Shown here: one piece after another, positions 45,101 through 53,836 of the stretch
Layout of the letters: every line of letters begins with the position of its first letter
Position numbering within the stretch: position 1 is the stretch's first letter
Origin: JALJPB01 sp963933115
GTDB taxonomy: Bacteria > Pseudomonadota > Gammaproteobacteria > Enterobacterales > Alteromonadaceae
Direction of reading: 5' to 3'
NCBI GenBank assembly: GCA_963933115.1
Contig: CAWVSL010000013.1
Coordinates: forward strand, 1 to 61,615
Length of the DNA: 61,615 nt
Notes under the pieces: generated by a model
The model's database searches: none
Told to the model about the DNA's origin: nothing
The model's input: the letters and a program-made list of their open reading frames with translations, nothing else
Made by a program: the position numbers and the translations under genes

Positions 45101-45338
45101 TAGCACCTGGTACTGATAACATTGCGGTAGTTAGAGGGTAAGTCACCTGATCTTCAACCACTTGAGGTGCTTGACCAGGATAGCTAGTTTTTATAATGAC
45201 CTGGACATCAGACAAGTCAGGTAGTGCATCAACGGGGGTGTTTTTGACCGAATATAAACCTGCGGCCACTAAAATAAGCGTCGCTAGTAAGACAAAAAAA
45301 CGATTGTAAACCGACCAGCGGATTATAGAAGCTATCAT
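42186..45338 (-). CDS. cusA: Cu+/Ag+ RND efflux pump, CusA type
   Basis: A 1050-residue heavy-metal RND transporter, inner-membrane trimeric pump with twelve helices and two large periplasmic loops. The three copper-binding Met residues of E. coli CusA (573, 623, 672) align with M566 (Y-M-P-T-T-Y-P-G), M616 (M-T-M-I-E-T) and M665 (R-I-D-M-L-A-T-G), each shifted by exactly 7. The proton-relay region A-I-G-A-M-T-D-G-A-I-V-M-I-E-N is also present. AGGGA precedes the start. It pumps Cu+/Ag+ from periplasm through the CusB- and CusC-like partners encoded just upstream. Confidence 0.93.
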   Translation of the reverse strand: MIASIIRWSVYNRFFVLLATLILVAAGLYSVKNTPVDALPDLSDVQVIIKTSYPGQAPQVVEDQVTYPLTTAMLSVPGAKTVRGFSFFGDSYVYVIFSDDTDLYWARSRVLEYLSQVIPRLPDNAKPQLGPDATGVGWVYLYALVDKTGQHDISQLRSLQDWFLKYELQTVKGVSEVATLGGMVKQYQVKVNPDKLRAFGIPLSLIQKAIKQGNQEIGASVIEMAEAEYMVRVTGYIKSVADLESIPLGTNENGTPLLLKDVADIGTGPQMRRGIAELNGEGETVGGIIVMRSGENAEQVIDGVKIKLEQLKQGLPDGVEIITVYDRSDLIERAVDNLSGKLIEEFIVVALVCIIFLFHVRSSLVALITLPVGILVAFTIMYWQGLNANIMSLGGIAIAIGAMTDGAIVMIENMHKHMERRPLTDKNRWQVVIDSATEVGPALFFSLLIITVSFLPVFTLAAQEGRMFSPLAFTKTYAMAAAAVLAITLVPVLMGYFIRGNVRPEQENPVNRLLTRLYMPALKVVLDFPKSTLAVALLLFFVGIWPLDKMGSEFIPPLDEGDLMYMPTTYPGISIGQARQLLQQTDKLIYTVPEVKTVFGKIGRAETATDPAPMTMIETFIQFKPKSQWREGVTKESLKKELDTLVKLPGITNAWVMPIKTRIDMLATGVKTPVGIKISGPELDVIQQIGQQLEVILTKVDGTTSVYSERVAGGRYIKVDIQREKAARYGLNISEIQQVVAVAIGGMNVTQTVEGLERYPVNLRYPQDYRSSPEQLSLLPIVTSKGQRISLGDVANVLIEDGPAGIKSENARLIGWAFIDIEGVDIGSYVNNAQVIVREQLILPAGYSVSWAGQYEYMERAKEKLMYVVPFTLAIIIILLYLNFRNIIEVTMIMGTVPLAMVGSIWLMYLEGFYFSVAAGVGFIALAGVAVEIGVIMLVYLNQSYHALLSEHQEKNITTTKEHIRTAVLQGAGLRVRPVMMTAATIIIGLLPILYGTGTGSEVMSRVAAPMVGGMGSAVVLTLLVLPTLYYLWRSAGYKSDKTRRLASDN

Positions 45339-45348
45339 GATGCTATCC

Positions 45349-46890
45349 CTAGTGGTGACTGTGGTCTGTCATTACTGACATATCTTGAATTTTAGTGATA
45401 ATGAACTCACCATCATGAATTTCAAAGGTAAATTCGACAACACTGCCTTGGCGTAAACTTGCTAAGTCATCTTGGCTTAATTTTTCATCAAAAATAAAAT
45501 CTAACGTCGCCGCTTCTCTTTGCCATTTTTCGATAGGCCCTCTACTAATGTTAACCATACCATGGTTAAGCATTATCGAATTTATTGTTCCGCTAACCGA
45601 GGCTGAACTAATTTCATTCACTTGACTCGGTACTCCCATATCCATAGTGTCTTTGATTTTAGCGGGACGTTCAAAGGACATTCGTTTAAAGTCTGACGAT
45701 TTACTTGACTCTGAGTCTAATAAAAATTGTGCTGAGCTGACTATCTCATCACCGGCAGATAAACCCGACAGAATTTGCGCATGTTCACTATCAAAACTTC
45801 CAACCGTTACCGCAATTGACTTAAAGTAACCATCGCCTAATGCCAACACAACCCTATCTTGATGACCTGTTCGAATCAAAGCTTCTTTGGGGATTAACAA
45901 ACTATTGTCATCAGTTCCTGTATGAATAATAACTTGAGCAAACATATTGGGCTTAAATTCCCCTAGCTCATTTTTAAAACGTAATCTTACTTTTACAGTA
46001 CGAGTTTTAACCTCTAACGTTGGATAAATGAAATCAACCTGACCTTGCCACGTTTTTCCAGGTAAATAATCCAAAGTCATCGTAACAGGGGTATCTTTTT
46101 TAACTAACGAGGCTTGGCGCTCAAACACTTCAGCATTAACCCAAATTTCAGACAAATCAGCAATAGATAACAGCATAGTGCCTGGTTTTACAAAAAAACC
46201 TTCTCTAATATATAGGTTTTCGATTACACCATTTTGCGGTGCATAAAAAGTAATGTTTTGTTTAACTTTACCTGTTTTTTTTAAGGCCTCAATAGACTTC
46301 ATAGGTAATTGCAAAGCAATTAAGCGGTTGGTAGCTGCTTCAATGAGCCGAGTGTTTTTTCTATCGATTGCCAATAATAACTCTTCTTGTGCATTAACCA
46401 ATTCAGGTGAGTAAAGATCATAAATCGCTTGGCCTTTTATAACAGGGTTACCAACAGACTTGACATAAAGCTTATCAATCCAACCCTCAACCCTAGGATG
46501 AAGATGTACAAGTTTATCTTCATCATACGCCACATAACCCACAGTACTGATTTGTGTATTTAATGCTTGAAGTTTTACTCTAGTGGTCCTAACACCGATG
46601 TTATTAATAACAGCAGGTGAAATGCGAACAGTGCCAGGCCCTTCATCAATATCATTGAGCTGTTCATCTGGATAGACAGGGACTAGATCCATCCCCATAG
46701 GTGATTTACCAGGATTTTCTTGACGATAATCTGGATCCATTGGGGCAACCCAATACAGGGGTTTTTGCTCAGTACTTTTTTCTACTGCTCCGCGACTAGG
46801 GAAACTTGGAGATAATTGGGTATAAATCGCAATAGTAAGTAATGAGCCAATCGTTGCAGCAACGATTAAAGAGGTAAATGAACGTTTCAT
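45349..46890 (-). CDS. cusB: RND periplasmic adaptor, CusB type, with altered CusF-like tail
   Basis: A 513-residue membrane-fusion protein. After a signal anchor it has a heavy-metal-binding motif in a Met form (Y-W-V-A-P-M-D-P...P-M-G-M-D-L-V-P), then the barrel-sandwich, helical hairpin and beta-barrel domains. The last about 85 residues (from about 430) match a fused CusF-like domain, but its four usual copper ligands (His, Trp, Met, Met) are replaced by R450, R458, A461 and L463. A short H-S-H-H ends the chain. It overlaps the tolC-like gene by 4 bp and links pump and outer-membrane channel. Confidence 0.9.
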   Translation of the reverse strand: MKRSFTSLIVAATIGSLLTIAIYTQLSPSFPSRGAVEKSTEQKPLYWVAPMDPDYRQENPGKSPMGMDLVPVYPDEQLNDIDEGPGTVRISPAVINNIGVRTTRVKLQALNTQISTVGYVAYDEDKLVHLHPRVEGWIDKLYVKSVGNPVIKGQAIYDLYSPELVNAQEELLLAIDRKNTRLIEAATNRLIALQLPMKSIEALKKTGKVKQNITFYAPQNGVIENLYIREGFFVKPGTMLLSIADLSEIWVNAEVFERQASLVKKDTPVTMTLDYLPGKTWQGQVDFIYPTLEVKTRTVKVRLRFKNELGEFKPNMFAQVIIHTGTDDNSLLIPKEALIRTGHQDRVVLALGDGYFKSIAVTVGSFDSEHAQILSGLSAGDEIVSSAQFLLDSESSKSSDFKRMSFERPAKIKDTMDMGVPSQVNEISSASVSGTINSIMLNHGMVNISRGPIEKWQREAATLDFIFDEKLSQDDLASLRQGSVVEFTFEIHDGEFIITKIQDMSVMTDHSHH

Positions 46891-48320
46891 TTTGATACAC
46901 CATTAATGCTGTTGTTGTGGTTAAATTTTTGAGCAGATGACAAGTCACCAATAAATAAATAATTTAATTCTAGAATAACTTTTTGTTGCTCAACTTCAAT
47001 GCTCAGTTGATCAATTTCTGCATTAAGAACAGCAATTCTTGCATAGGCTACTTCTGAGAAATTGCCATCATCATTAGTGTAAGCCATCAGTGCAGCTTCA
47101 GCTTGATCATGTGTTTGTGGTAAAAGTTTGTTGCGATATAATTTTTTTCTTTTGTTTAACCTAGCTAAACGCCCTTTACCACCTGAATATACACCTAGCA
47201 AACGCCTGATTAATAATGTCTTTTCGGTTTTCAGCGCTTCAGTTTGAGCAATAGCTGACTTAACCTCTTGATCTTGTCTATTTTCAGTAAAAAGAGGTAA
47301 ATCAAGTGTCACTCCAATAGACATAAAATTAGCTCTTGAATTACCAAGGGGATCGTCATTACGATATCCATAGCTGGCATTAACCCCCCATTCAGGTTTA
47401 TATTTTTGCTGAGCTAAATCAATCCCTTGTTTGGTTGCGTCAATTCTCTGGTTAATTGACATCACTGCAGGGTGTTGTTCAAAATAGGTGACTAATTGTT
47501 TGGACTTATGCCACTGTGTCGCATTTATTAGGGTGGGTTGAAGTAAATCAATATCAACTAATGTTTCACCTAAATTAATATCATGTAAGGTAATGGCTAA
47601 CGATGAATCATTGGTATTATCATCCACTAAATAGCTATTTAACCATTGAAATAATTGCCCTTCAAAATGATTTTTTTGCTGACCCAGTTTATCCAGTTGA
47701 TCGTCTAAACGAGTCAGCTCAAGTTGGGCTCTAACAATATCTTGCTGACGTGTTTTTCCCAAGGCTGATGAATAACTTGCTTGGCTAATATCGACGAGTT
47801 GCTCAAATAAAGACCGGTTCTTTTCTATCAAGGCTATGCTTTGTTGTATTCGATAAGCATCCAGCCATAAACCGCCAACAGTCACAGCTATTTTTGCTTC
47901 TCGGTCTTGACGTTGAAAAGGATAAGCTTGTGATTGTAGCTTTAACTGCTGATTTTTTATTTTCAGCGTATCACCACGAGGAAAAACTTGGGTAAACCCT
48001 AGTTTCAATTGGGTCATTGCCTCTTGAGAAAAACCGAATCCATTAGTTGGCAAGTTAGCAATACCTAGTGAAATTTTTGGATCAGGTAAGGTGTTTACCG
48101 CGCGACTTAATGCAATCAATGAATTTTGTTTGTGCTGATTGCCTGTTAACCAAGGGTCATATTGTTGTGCTTGTTTAATTGCTCGCTCAAAACTTAAAAC
48201 TTCATTAGCTGCAGCAGAATTTACACTTACAGACAATGTCATCCAAAGGAGCAATAAAAGTTTAAAGAACAGCCATGATTTACGAAAGTAGTGTTGTTTT
48301 TTAGTAGATGAAAAAACCAT
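46887..48320 (-). CDS. cusC: TolC-family outer-membrane channel, CusC type
   Basis: A 477-residue outer-membrane efflux protein with two tandem TolC-type coiled-coil repeats. The start at 48320 is chosen for the strong AGGGGGA ribosome-binding site; an in-frame ATG at 48377 lacks one. A signal peptide (F-F-K-L-L-L-L-L-W-M-T-L-S-V) follows. The mature protein includes F-E-R-A-I-K-Q-A near its start and long heptad-rich helices. Operon position with CusA/CusB homologues gives the specific role; no lipobox Cys is seen, unlike E. coli CusC. Confidence 0.88.
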   Translation of the reverse strand: MVFSSTKKQHYFRKSWLFFKLLLLLWMTLSVSVNSAAANEVLSFERAIKQAQQYDPWLTGNQHKQNSLIALSRAVNTLPDPKISLGIANLPTNGFGFSQEAMTQLKLGFTQVFPRGDTLKIKNQQLKLQSQAYPFQRQDREAKIAVTVGGLWLDAYRIQQSIALIEKNRSLFEQLVDISQASYSSALGKTRQQDIVRAQLELTRLDDQLDKLGQQKNHFEGQLFQWLNSYLVDDNTNDSSLAITLHDINLGETLVDIDLLQPTLINATQWHKSKQLVTYFEQHPAVMSINQRIDATKQGIDLAQQKYKPEWGVNASYGYRNDDPLGNSRANFMSIGVTLDLPLFTENRQDQEVKSAIAQTEALKTEKTLLIRRLLGVYSGGKGRLARLNKRKKLYRNKLLPQTHDQAEAALMAYTNDDGNFSEVAYARIAVLNAEIDQLSIEVEQQKVILELNYLFIGDLSSAQKFNHNNSINGVSK

Positions 48321-48461
48321 ATTTCCCCCTATGGGAATAAAAAAGGTATTAATACTCAAAATTATAATCTTAATCATCAGTATATTTATTAATAAAATTA
48401 TTTAAGACGTTAAGCTTTATGCATACAAGGTTAAATTTTGGACGGACTCGTCCTGTATTTA

Positions 48462-48836
48462 CTAAGCTATAGGGGGACGATATAGTGAAGTTAATGAATC
48501 ATTGAGCATCAAAGTAGTGTATTGCTCAATTCGTTGGGAGGAAATGACCCGGCCATCAATAAAAGCAGAGTTAGGTAATGTTGCTGAAAGTGATAAACCC
48601 ATGGGGCAATTACAGTCTTGCTGGCAACAATCAGCAGCGACCATATTTTCACTGTTATGAGCATCAGAGGCCATTGGCGAAGAGTCCATTGAATGGCTCA
48701 TCATCATTTTTTCTGACATATCCATACTTTTCATGTCATGACAAGGCACAGTCGTTGAAGCCACTGCTTGCCCTACAAAAGCCAACAAGACCAAAACAAC
48801 CACTAATAATTTGTGTTTTATTAAGTTAACACTCAC
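48462..48836 (-). CDS. Met/His/Cys-rich small exported protein (CopL-like)
   Basis: A 124-residue protein starting at a GTG. The signal peptide (L-L-V-V-V-L-V-L-L-A-F-V-G-Q-A-V-A) is followed by a stretch dense in metal ligands: C-H-D-M-K-S-M-D-M-S-E-K-M-M-M-S-H-S-M, then D-C-C-Q-Q-D-C-N-C. Such Met/His/Cys clusters suit periplasmic copper binding and resemble CopL-type proteins. It is the first gene of the efflux operon (141 bp before cusC), so it may buffer or sense copper. The family assignment is tentative. Confidence 0.65.
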   Translation of the reverse strand: MSVNLIKHKLLVVVLVLLAFVGQAVASTTVPCHDMKSMDMSEKMMMSHSMDSSPMASDAHNSENMVAADCCQQDCNCPMGLSLSATLPNSAFIDGRVISSQRIEQYTTLMLNDSLTSLYRPPIA

Positions 48837-49177
48837 AAATGTTCAGCTCATATCAAAATGTATCAATTTATTTACCTATAATAAGATAGAATAAATTTCA
48901 AATCTATATCTAACGTAATAATATTAGACAATAAAATATTATACCGGATATTAAGGCATTATAAGTAAGACTAGAAAATCAGAGTTTTATCATTAATATT
49001 AAGAGATTCATAATAGCGTCATCGCAATTATAGAGTTCAGAAAGATTTAACTACATAGGCGATAAGAGTAGTTTTATTCCGACAGCAAGTTATTTTGGGG
49101 TGATTAAACATCAATACATATGGCCAAACTAATAATGGCCATATGTTAATATTGTTAAATTTAATGGGGAAAGCTAT
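48837..49177. other. Spacer between copper-efflux operon and ccmI
   Basis: About 340 bp. It should hold the promoter of the leftward efflux operon, but I see no MerR/CueR-type ACCTTG palindrome or clear CusR box. The only strong structure is the hairpin at 49116-49146, assigned to the end of ccmI. No ORF. Confidence 0.5.
49116..49146 (-). terminator. Hairpin after ccmI
   Basis: ACATATGGCCA (49116-49126) and TGGCCATATGT (49136-49146) form a perfect 11-bp stem with a 9-nt loop, 31 bp after the ccmI stop. The following minus-strand bases (TTGATGTTTAAT) are only moderately T-rich, so termination strength is uncertain. Confidence 0.55.
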
Positions 49178-50455
49178 TTAAGGAACAATAATATCAATCA
49201 CAAGTGAAATCGGTTTAGTTGTATTGACATTGACAGCTGTTTTTTCTGCTTTAAAATCTCCACTTTTTATACCAACACCACCAGTTTTTGAAACAACAGC
49301 GTATATATTAACCTCGTCAACACTACTTAAGGTCGCTTGTGGACTCATCGCTCTCGCGTTGTTTAAGATAATAGTTGTTGGTAAGTCACTTGCCTTAATT
49401 TTAACTGCCGCAACCGGCATTCGAGTCCCATTAACAGGAACCGCATAAACAAATACGATTTTATCTTCACCTTCTCTTAGTTTCTCACTAATTTCATCAC
49501 TCAATGAAACATTCAATACAAGTTGTGGACCTTGTTGAGATTCAACATCTTGCTTGGCTGATGGAGTTTCAGTTAAAGACAAACGATTTTTTGACTCAAC
49601 AATAGCGTCTTTGAGCGCGGCAATATTAACCGTTTTTCTTCCCGAGTCGACCACTCGCTGCCAATAATTAATCGCTTGTTGATAGTTTTGGTTCATAAAA
49701 TTATGCATACCTAACAAAATATTTGTTGAAGGGTCTACAGGGTCTAAGACTAAAGCACGGTCAATTAACCGTTGAACGTTAGCATCAAGTTTTTGACCAT
49801 TACGGTAATAACTTGCTTGAGCCTTAGCACCAAGAATATCTGCCTTTTCACCTTCAATCTCAATAACACGGTCAAAGGCTTTTATTGCATTATCAAAGTC
49901 TCCTGCACCTACTAACACTTGACCCAGTTCATACCAGGTATCGGCATCTTCTGGATTTTTTTCAATTTTATTTTGTAATGCTTGAATCTGAACTTTTAGT
50001 TGCTGTTCTTGATTTAGGGTTTGTTGAGCCTGTTGATTAGCGACAACGTCTTGGCTATTTATCTGATCATAACCGCCCGATTTCAGATAGAAGCCAAAAC
50101 TAAAAACAAAGATAAATAAACTAATAACAACCGGCCAAAGTATCGATAATGGCTTAATCATTAAGGTTTTATTTTTTTGGAATTGTTGCTCTTCTTCACT
50201 ATTTTGTTCAATATCTTGTAGTAAACTTTTTTCCAACTCGCTGAGTAAATATTGATAATTTTCTTCATCAACATTACCTTTTTGATAATCTTTTTCAATT
50301 TCAGCTTTATGCTCGTGATATAGACGAACATTAGTTTCATCACGCAAGTTTTCTACCGGTGCTAATTTTGTTTGATTAGAGCGTAAAAAGTGCCCCCAAA
50401 CAACGACAAGAATGAGCAGTAAAAAAACGACTATAGTAATTATTAATTCAATCAT
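49178..50455 (-). CDS. ccmI: Cytochrome c biogenesis protein CcmI
   Basis: A 425-residue inner-membrane protein. Two transmembrane helices (about residues 3-23 and 98-118) flank a cytoplasmic loop with a leucine-zipper-like pattern. A periplasmic TPR region (about residues 165-280: A-D-T-W-Y-E-L-G-Q-V-L) and a C-terminal domain follow. CcmI binds apocytochrome c and presents it to the CcmFH heme ligase. It is a separate gene here, whereas in E. coli it is fused to CcmH. Last gene of the leftward ccmFGHI operon. Confidence 0.9.
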   Translation of the reverse strand: MIELIITIVVFLLLILVVVWGHFLRSNQTKLAPVENLRDETNVRLYHEHKAEIEKDYQKGNVDEENYQYLLSELEKSLLQDIEQNSEEEQQFQKNKTLMIKPLSILWPVVISLFIFVFSFGFYLKSGGYDQINSQDVVANQQAQQTLNQEQQLKVQIQALQNKIEKNPEDADTWYELGQVLVGAGDFDNAIKAFDRVIEIEGEKADILGAKAQASYYRNGQKLDANVQRLIDRALVLDPVDPSTNILLGMHNFMNQNYQQAINYWQRVVDSGRKTVNIAALKDAIVESKNRLSLTETPSAKQDVESQQGPQLVLNVSLSDEISEKLREGEDKIVFVYAVPVNGTRMPVAAVKIKASDLPTTIILNNARAMSPQATLSSVDEVNIYAVVSKTGGVGIKSGDFKAEKTAVNVNTTKPISLVIDIIVP

Positions 50456-50511
50456 ATGGGGTCTTGTTCTTCTATTTAACTGAGTGATTTATATAAAATG
50501 GCTGACTAAAT

Positions 50512-50994
50512 TTACCTATCTTTATCTTTTAACAGTGCTTTTAGTTTATCTTGTTGGTCCAAAGATAATTCTACCTCTTTGCGCGCAATCGGTTTTCTTC
50601 GCACAATAAACACGACAACTAAAACCCCGATTAAGATAAGCACAACGGGCGCAAACCATAGGATATACGTTAGACTATTAACCCGCGGACGATAAAGGAC
50701 AAACTCGCCATAGCGTGCCACCATGTAATTCATGATTTCAATATCAGCTTTACCTTGATCTAATAATTCATAAACTTCGCGGCGTAAGTCTTGAGCAATA
50801 GGAGAGTTAGAACCAGATAAATTTTGGTTTTGACATTTAGGACAACGTAACTCTTTATTTAACTCATTAAAGCGTTTTTCAGTTACTGGGTCTTGAAAAG
50901 TATAAGTGTCAACATAGTTTGCAGAGGCATTCGTTGAAGTTATCACAAACAAAAACACAATACTGACAAGGGTTTTCAACAGTAAATTAATCAT
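50512..50994 (-). CDS. ccmH: Cytochrome c maturation thioreductase CcmH
   Basis: A 160-residue membrane-anchored protein with signal peptide, the redox motif L-R-C-P-K-C-Q-N-Q-N-L near residue 50 and a C-terminal transmembrane helix (about residues 105-130). It reduces the CXXCH cysteines of apocytochrome c for heme ligation. Short CycL-type form; the CcmI part is encoded next. It ends 2 bp from the ccmG stop region in a tight operon. Confidence 0.94.
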   Translation of the reverse strand: MINLLLKTLVSIVFLFVITSTNASANYVDTYTFQDPVTEKRFNELNKELRCPKCQNQNLSGSNSPIAQDLRREVYELLDQGKADIEIMNYMVARYGEFVLYRPRVNSLTYILWFAPVVLILIGVLVVVFIVRRKPIARKEVELSLDQQDKLKALLKDKDR

Positions 50995-50996
50995 CG

Positions 50997-51560
50997 CTAT
51001 TCTTCCCCTTCTTTTTGATTAGCTTGATACTCATTTTCAATTTTTTTAATAATAGGAAGAAAGTTATCTTGCCAAATACGTCCATCAATAGGGCCAACAT
51101 ACTTCATACGAATTATGCCTTTATCATCGATAACAAAGGTTTCTGGTGCAGCGGTAACACCCAAGTCCACACCTAAACGTCCTGACTCATCAAAAATAGA
51201 AAAGACATAGGGATCTTCATAATCTTTTAGCCACTGGTTGGCAGCAATACGTTCATCTTTATAATTGAGACCATATAAAGCAACACGGCCACTTTTGGCA
51301 ATATCAACAAGATAAGGGTGTTCATATTTACAATAAACACACCATGTCCCCCAAACATTAATAAGCACAACTTTACCTTTCAAATCATCTTCTGTAATAA
51401 TTTGAGACTTATCGGTTAGCTTAGTTAAGCTAAAGGCAGGCATTGCTTTGCCAATAAGTGCTGATGGAATATTTTTAGGATCAAGTGATAAACCACGATA
51501 AAGTACTCCGCCTAATGCTAGTACTAGAATCAGGGGTAAAAAACGGATTAATGTATTCAT
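50997..51560 (-). CDS. ccmG: Thiol:disulfide interchange protein CcmG/DsbE
   Basis: A 187-residue periplasmic thioredoxin-like protein tethered by an N-terminal helix. The active site is W-C-V-Y-C in W-G-T-W-C-V-Y-C-K-Y-E-H-P. The cis-Pro region G-V-T-A-A-P-E-T-F is present. It passes reducing equivalents from the DsbD system to CcmH or apocytochrome. Compact operon position between ccmF and ccmH. Confidence 0.95.
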   Translation of the reverse strand: MNTLIRFLPLILVLALGGVLYRGLSLDPKNIPSALIGKAMPAFSLTKLTDKSQIITEDDLKGKVVLINVWGTWCVYCKYEHPYLVDIAKSGRVALYGLNYKDERIAANQWLKDYEDPYVFSIFDESGRLGVDLGVTAAPETFVIDDKGIIRMKYVGPIDGRIWQDNFLPIIKKIENEYQANQKEGEE

Positions 51561-51571
51561 TATGCTCTTAC

Positions 51572-53554
51572 CTAACTTGCTAATGCATCAACAGCGGCTA
51601 GCTGCTCAGCTTTATTTTGTTTATCGGTTTTTCTACGGCGATAACGCTTGTCTAAAACAGCTAAACAACCACCTATTGACATAAAAATCGCCCCTAACCA
51701 TATCCAACGAACAAAAGGTTTATAATGTACCCGAATCGCCCAAGCATCATCATCAAGGGGATCACCAAGGGCAACGTAAACATCTCTAAATAAACCAGGG
51801 TCAATCGCCGCTTCAGTCATCCCCATCGTTTGCACAAGATAAGTCCGACGTTCAGGTTGTAATAAACTGACAAACTCACCATTTTTATACAAAACTATCT
51901 GTCCTTGTTCAGCACTATAGTTAGGACCTTCTACATGCTTAGTGCCGTTAAACTCTAGCTGATAACTCGCTACCGCAACTTTATCACCTTTAAACATTTT
52001 AACATTCGTTTCAGTTTCATAAGCAGAAACTAATGTGACACCAACAATAGTGACAGCAATACCCGTGTGAGCCATCGTCATACCAAACTGACTCAAACTC
52101 AAGCGGCTAAATTGCCATTGACCATTCGGTAATTTAGCTTGGATAAGTAGTTCTTTAGCGACCACTACAAAGACCCAAAGTGCTAATGAAATCCCGATGG
52201 TCACCATGAGATTGAACTCGCCGTGATAAAGGAAAGGAAAGGCAATGCCAGCAAGCACACTCATTACAGAAGTCTTAGGAATTACTTTGCGGAGCTCACC
52301 CTTTTTAGCTTTCTTCCAACGGATCATTGGGCCAATGCCCATGACAATAAATAACAAACTCATTATTGGAACAAATACCGCATTAAAGTAGGGAGCACCA
52401 ACCGAAATTTTACCAAATCCCATAGCATCAACTAATAGTGGGTAAAGTGTACCTAACAAGACGGTAGTTGCTGCTATCACTAACATAATATTACAAATTA
52501 GCAGAGCCGTTTCGCGAGAATACAGGGCAAAGCGACTAAAGGTTGCTACCGTATTTGCCCTAAAAGCATACAAGGTTAATGAACCACCAACCGTTATGGC
52601 TAATAAAACGAGAATAAACGAACCCCGTGTCGGATCGGCAGCAAATGAATGCACTGAAGTTAATACCCCAGAGCGCACAATAAAGGTACCTAACAAACTT
52701 AAACTAAAGACAAAAATTGATAACAATACCGTCCAGTTTTTAAAGGTGCCGCGCTTTTCAGTTACTGCTAACGAGTGAATCAGTGCGGTGCCGACCAGCC
52801 ATGGCATAAAGGATGCATTTTCTACTGGATCCCAAAACCACCAACCACCCCAACCAAGTTCGTAATAAGCCCACCAACTGCCTAATGCTATACCTGCAGT
52901 TAAAAATACCCAAGCGGCAACAACCCAAGGTCTAGCCCAACGTGCCCAGGCGGCATCTAGCTTGCCACACATTAATGCTGCAACAGCAAAAGCAAAAGCG
53001 ACAGAAAATCCAACATACCCTAAATAAAGCATAGGAGGATGAATAATAAGACCAATATCTTGTAGTAGCGGATTTAAATCTCGTCCTTCCATAGGAATAG
53101 GAAATACCCGTTCAAAAGGATTTGAGGTAAATAAAGTGAAGGCCATAAAACCTAAAGCGACCATACCCATTACTGATAAAACACGGGCGATAAAGGCATC
53201 ATCGATACCTTTGTTATAAATAGCGACCGCCATCGTCCAAACTGTCAGCGAAAAAACCCATAATAATAAGGATCCTTCATGCCCCCCCCAAACCGCGCTA
53301 ATTTTAAAATAATAAGGCAGATGGCTGTTAGAATGGTTGGCAATGTATAGCACAGAAAAGTCGTCATTGACGAAGCTGTAAGCCAGTAGAATGATGCTAA
53401 TAAAAGTAAAAGCGAACATTCCAAGGGTTAATGGTTTAGCGTAGGTAAATAATTTATGCTGCTTAGTAAAAACACCAATCATAGGGATAACACTTAAACA
53501 AAGAGCAAATGCCATTGCAACAATCAGTGCAAAGTGGCCAATTTCTGGTATCAT
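51572..53554 (-). CDS. ccmF: Heme lyase subunit CcmF
   Basis: A 660-residue polytopic inner-membrane protein, the core of the heme ligation complex. The tryptophan-rich WWD motif G-G-W-W-F-W-D-P-V-E-N-A-S-F-M-P-W is near residue 230. The start at 53554 (M-I-P-E-I-G-H-F-A) has GGAG 6 nt upstream; a TTG four codons earlier is less likely. First gene of the leftward ccmFGHI operon, divergent from ccmABCDE across about 280 bp. Confidence 0.95.
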   Translation of the reverse strand: MIPEIGHFALIVAMAFALCLSVIPMIGVFTKQHKLFTYAKPLTLGMFAFTFISIILLAYSFVNDDFSVLYIANHSNSHLPYYFKISAVWGGHEGSLLLWVFSLTVWTMAVAIYNKGIDDAFIARVLSVMGMVALGFMAFTLFTSNPFERVFPIPMEGRDLNPLLQDIGLIIHPPMLYLGYVGFSVAFAFAVAALMCGKLDAAWARWARPWVVAAWVFLTAGIALGSWWAYYELGWGGWWFWDPVENASFMPWLVGTALIHSLAVTEKRGTFKNWTVLLSIFVFSLSLLGTFIVRSGVLTSVHSFAADPTRGSFILVLLAITVGGSLTLYAFRANTVATFSRFALYSRETALLICNIMLVIAATTVLLGTLYPLLVDAMGFGKISVGAPYFNAVFVPIMSLLFIVMGIGPMIRWKKAKKGELRKVIPKTSVMSVLAGIAFPFLYHGEFNLMVTIGISLALWVFVVVAKELLIQAKLPNGQWQFSRLSLSQFGMTMAHTGIAVTIVGVTLVSAYETETNVKMFKGDKVAVASYQLEFNGTKHVEGPNYSAEQGQIVLYKNGEFVSLLQPERRTYLVQTMGMTEAAIDPGLFRDVYVALGDPLDDDAWAIRVHYKPFVRWIWLGAIFMSIGGCLAVLDKRYRRRKTDKQNKAEQLAAVDALAS

Positions 53555-53836
53555 TTTTGTCTCCAATCATTTTATTACACAGTAATAAAATGAAAGTTAG
53601 CTAATAGCGTGGTAAGTAGTATTCGTGGTATCACAAAACATAGCGATTCTAGCATCATAGTCAACGCATTTACATACTCAAAGCAGTGTTAAATTTGTTA
53701 CAATTTGTGCTCGCGATTACCCAAGGTTATATTATGATGTTGGACAAATTAATAGTAAGATCTAAATCAACGATTAACGAACAATTTTTAGCGATAATTT
53801 TTGCTAAAATATTGATTGATAAACCCCTAACTTGAA

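Noticed and set aside
48440..48453. GGACG/CGTCC mini-hairpin between the Met/His/Cys-rich gene and cusC
   Set aside because: Only 5 bp, no T run, no match to a known copper-regulator site.
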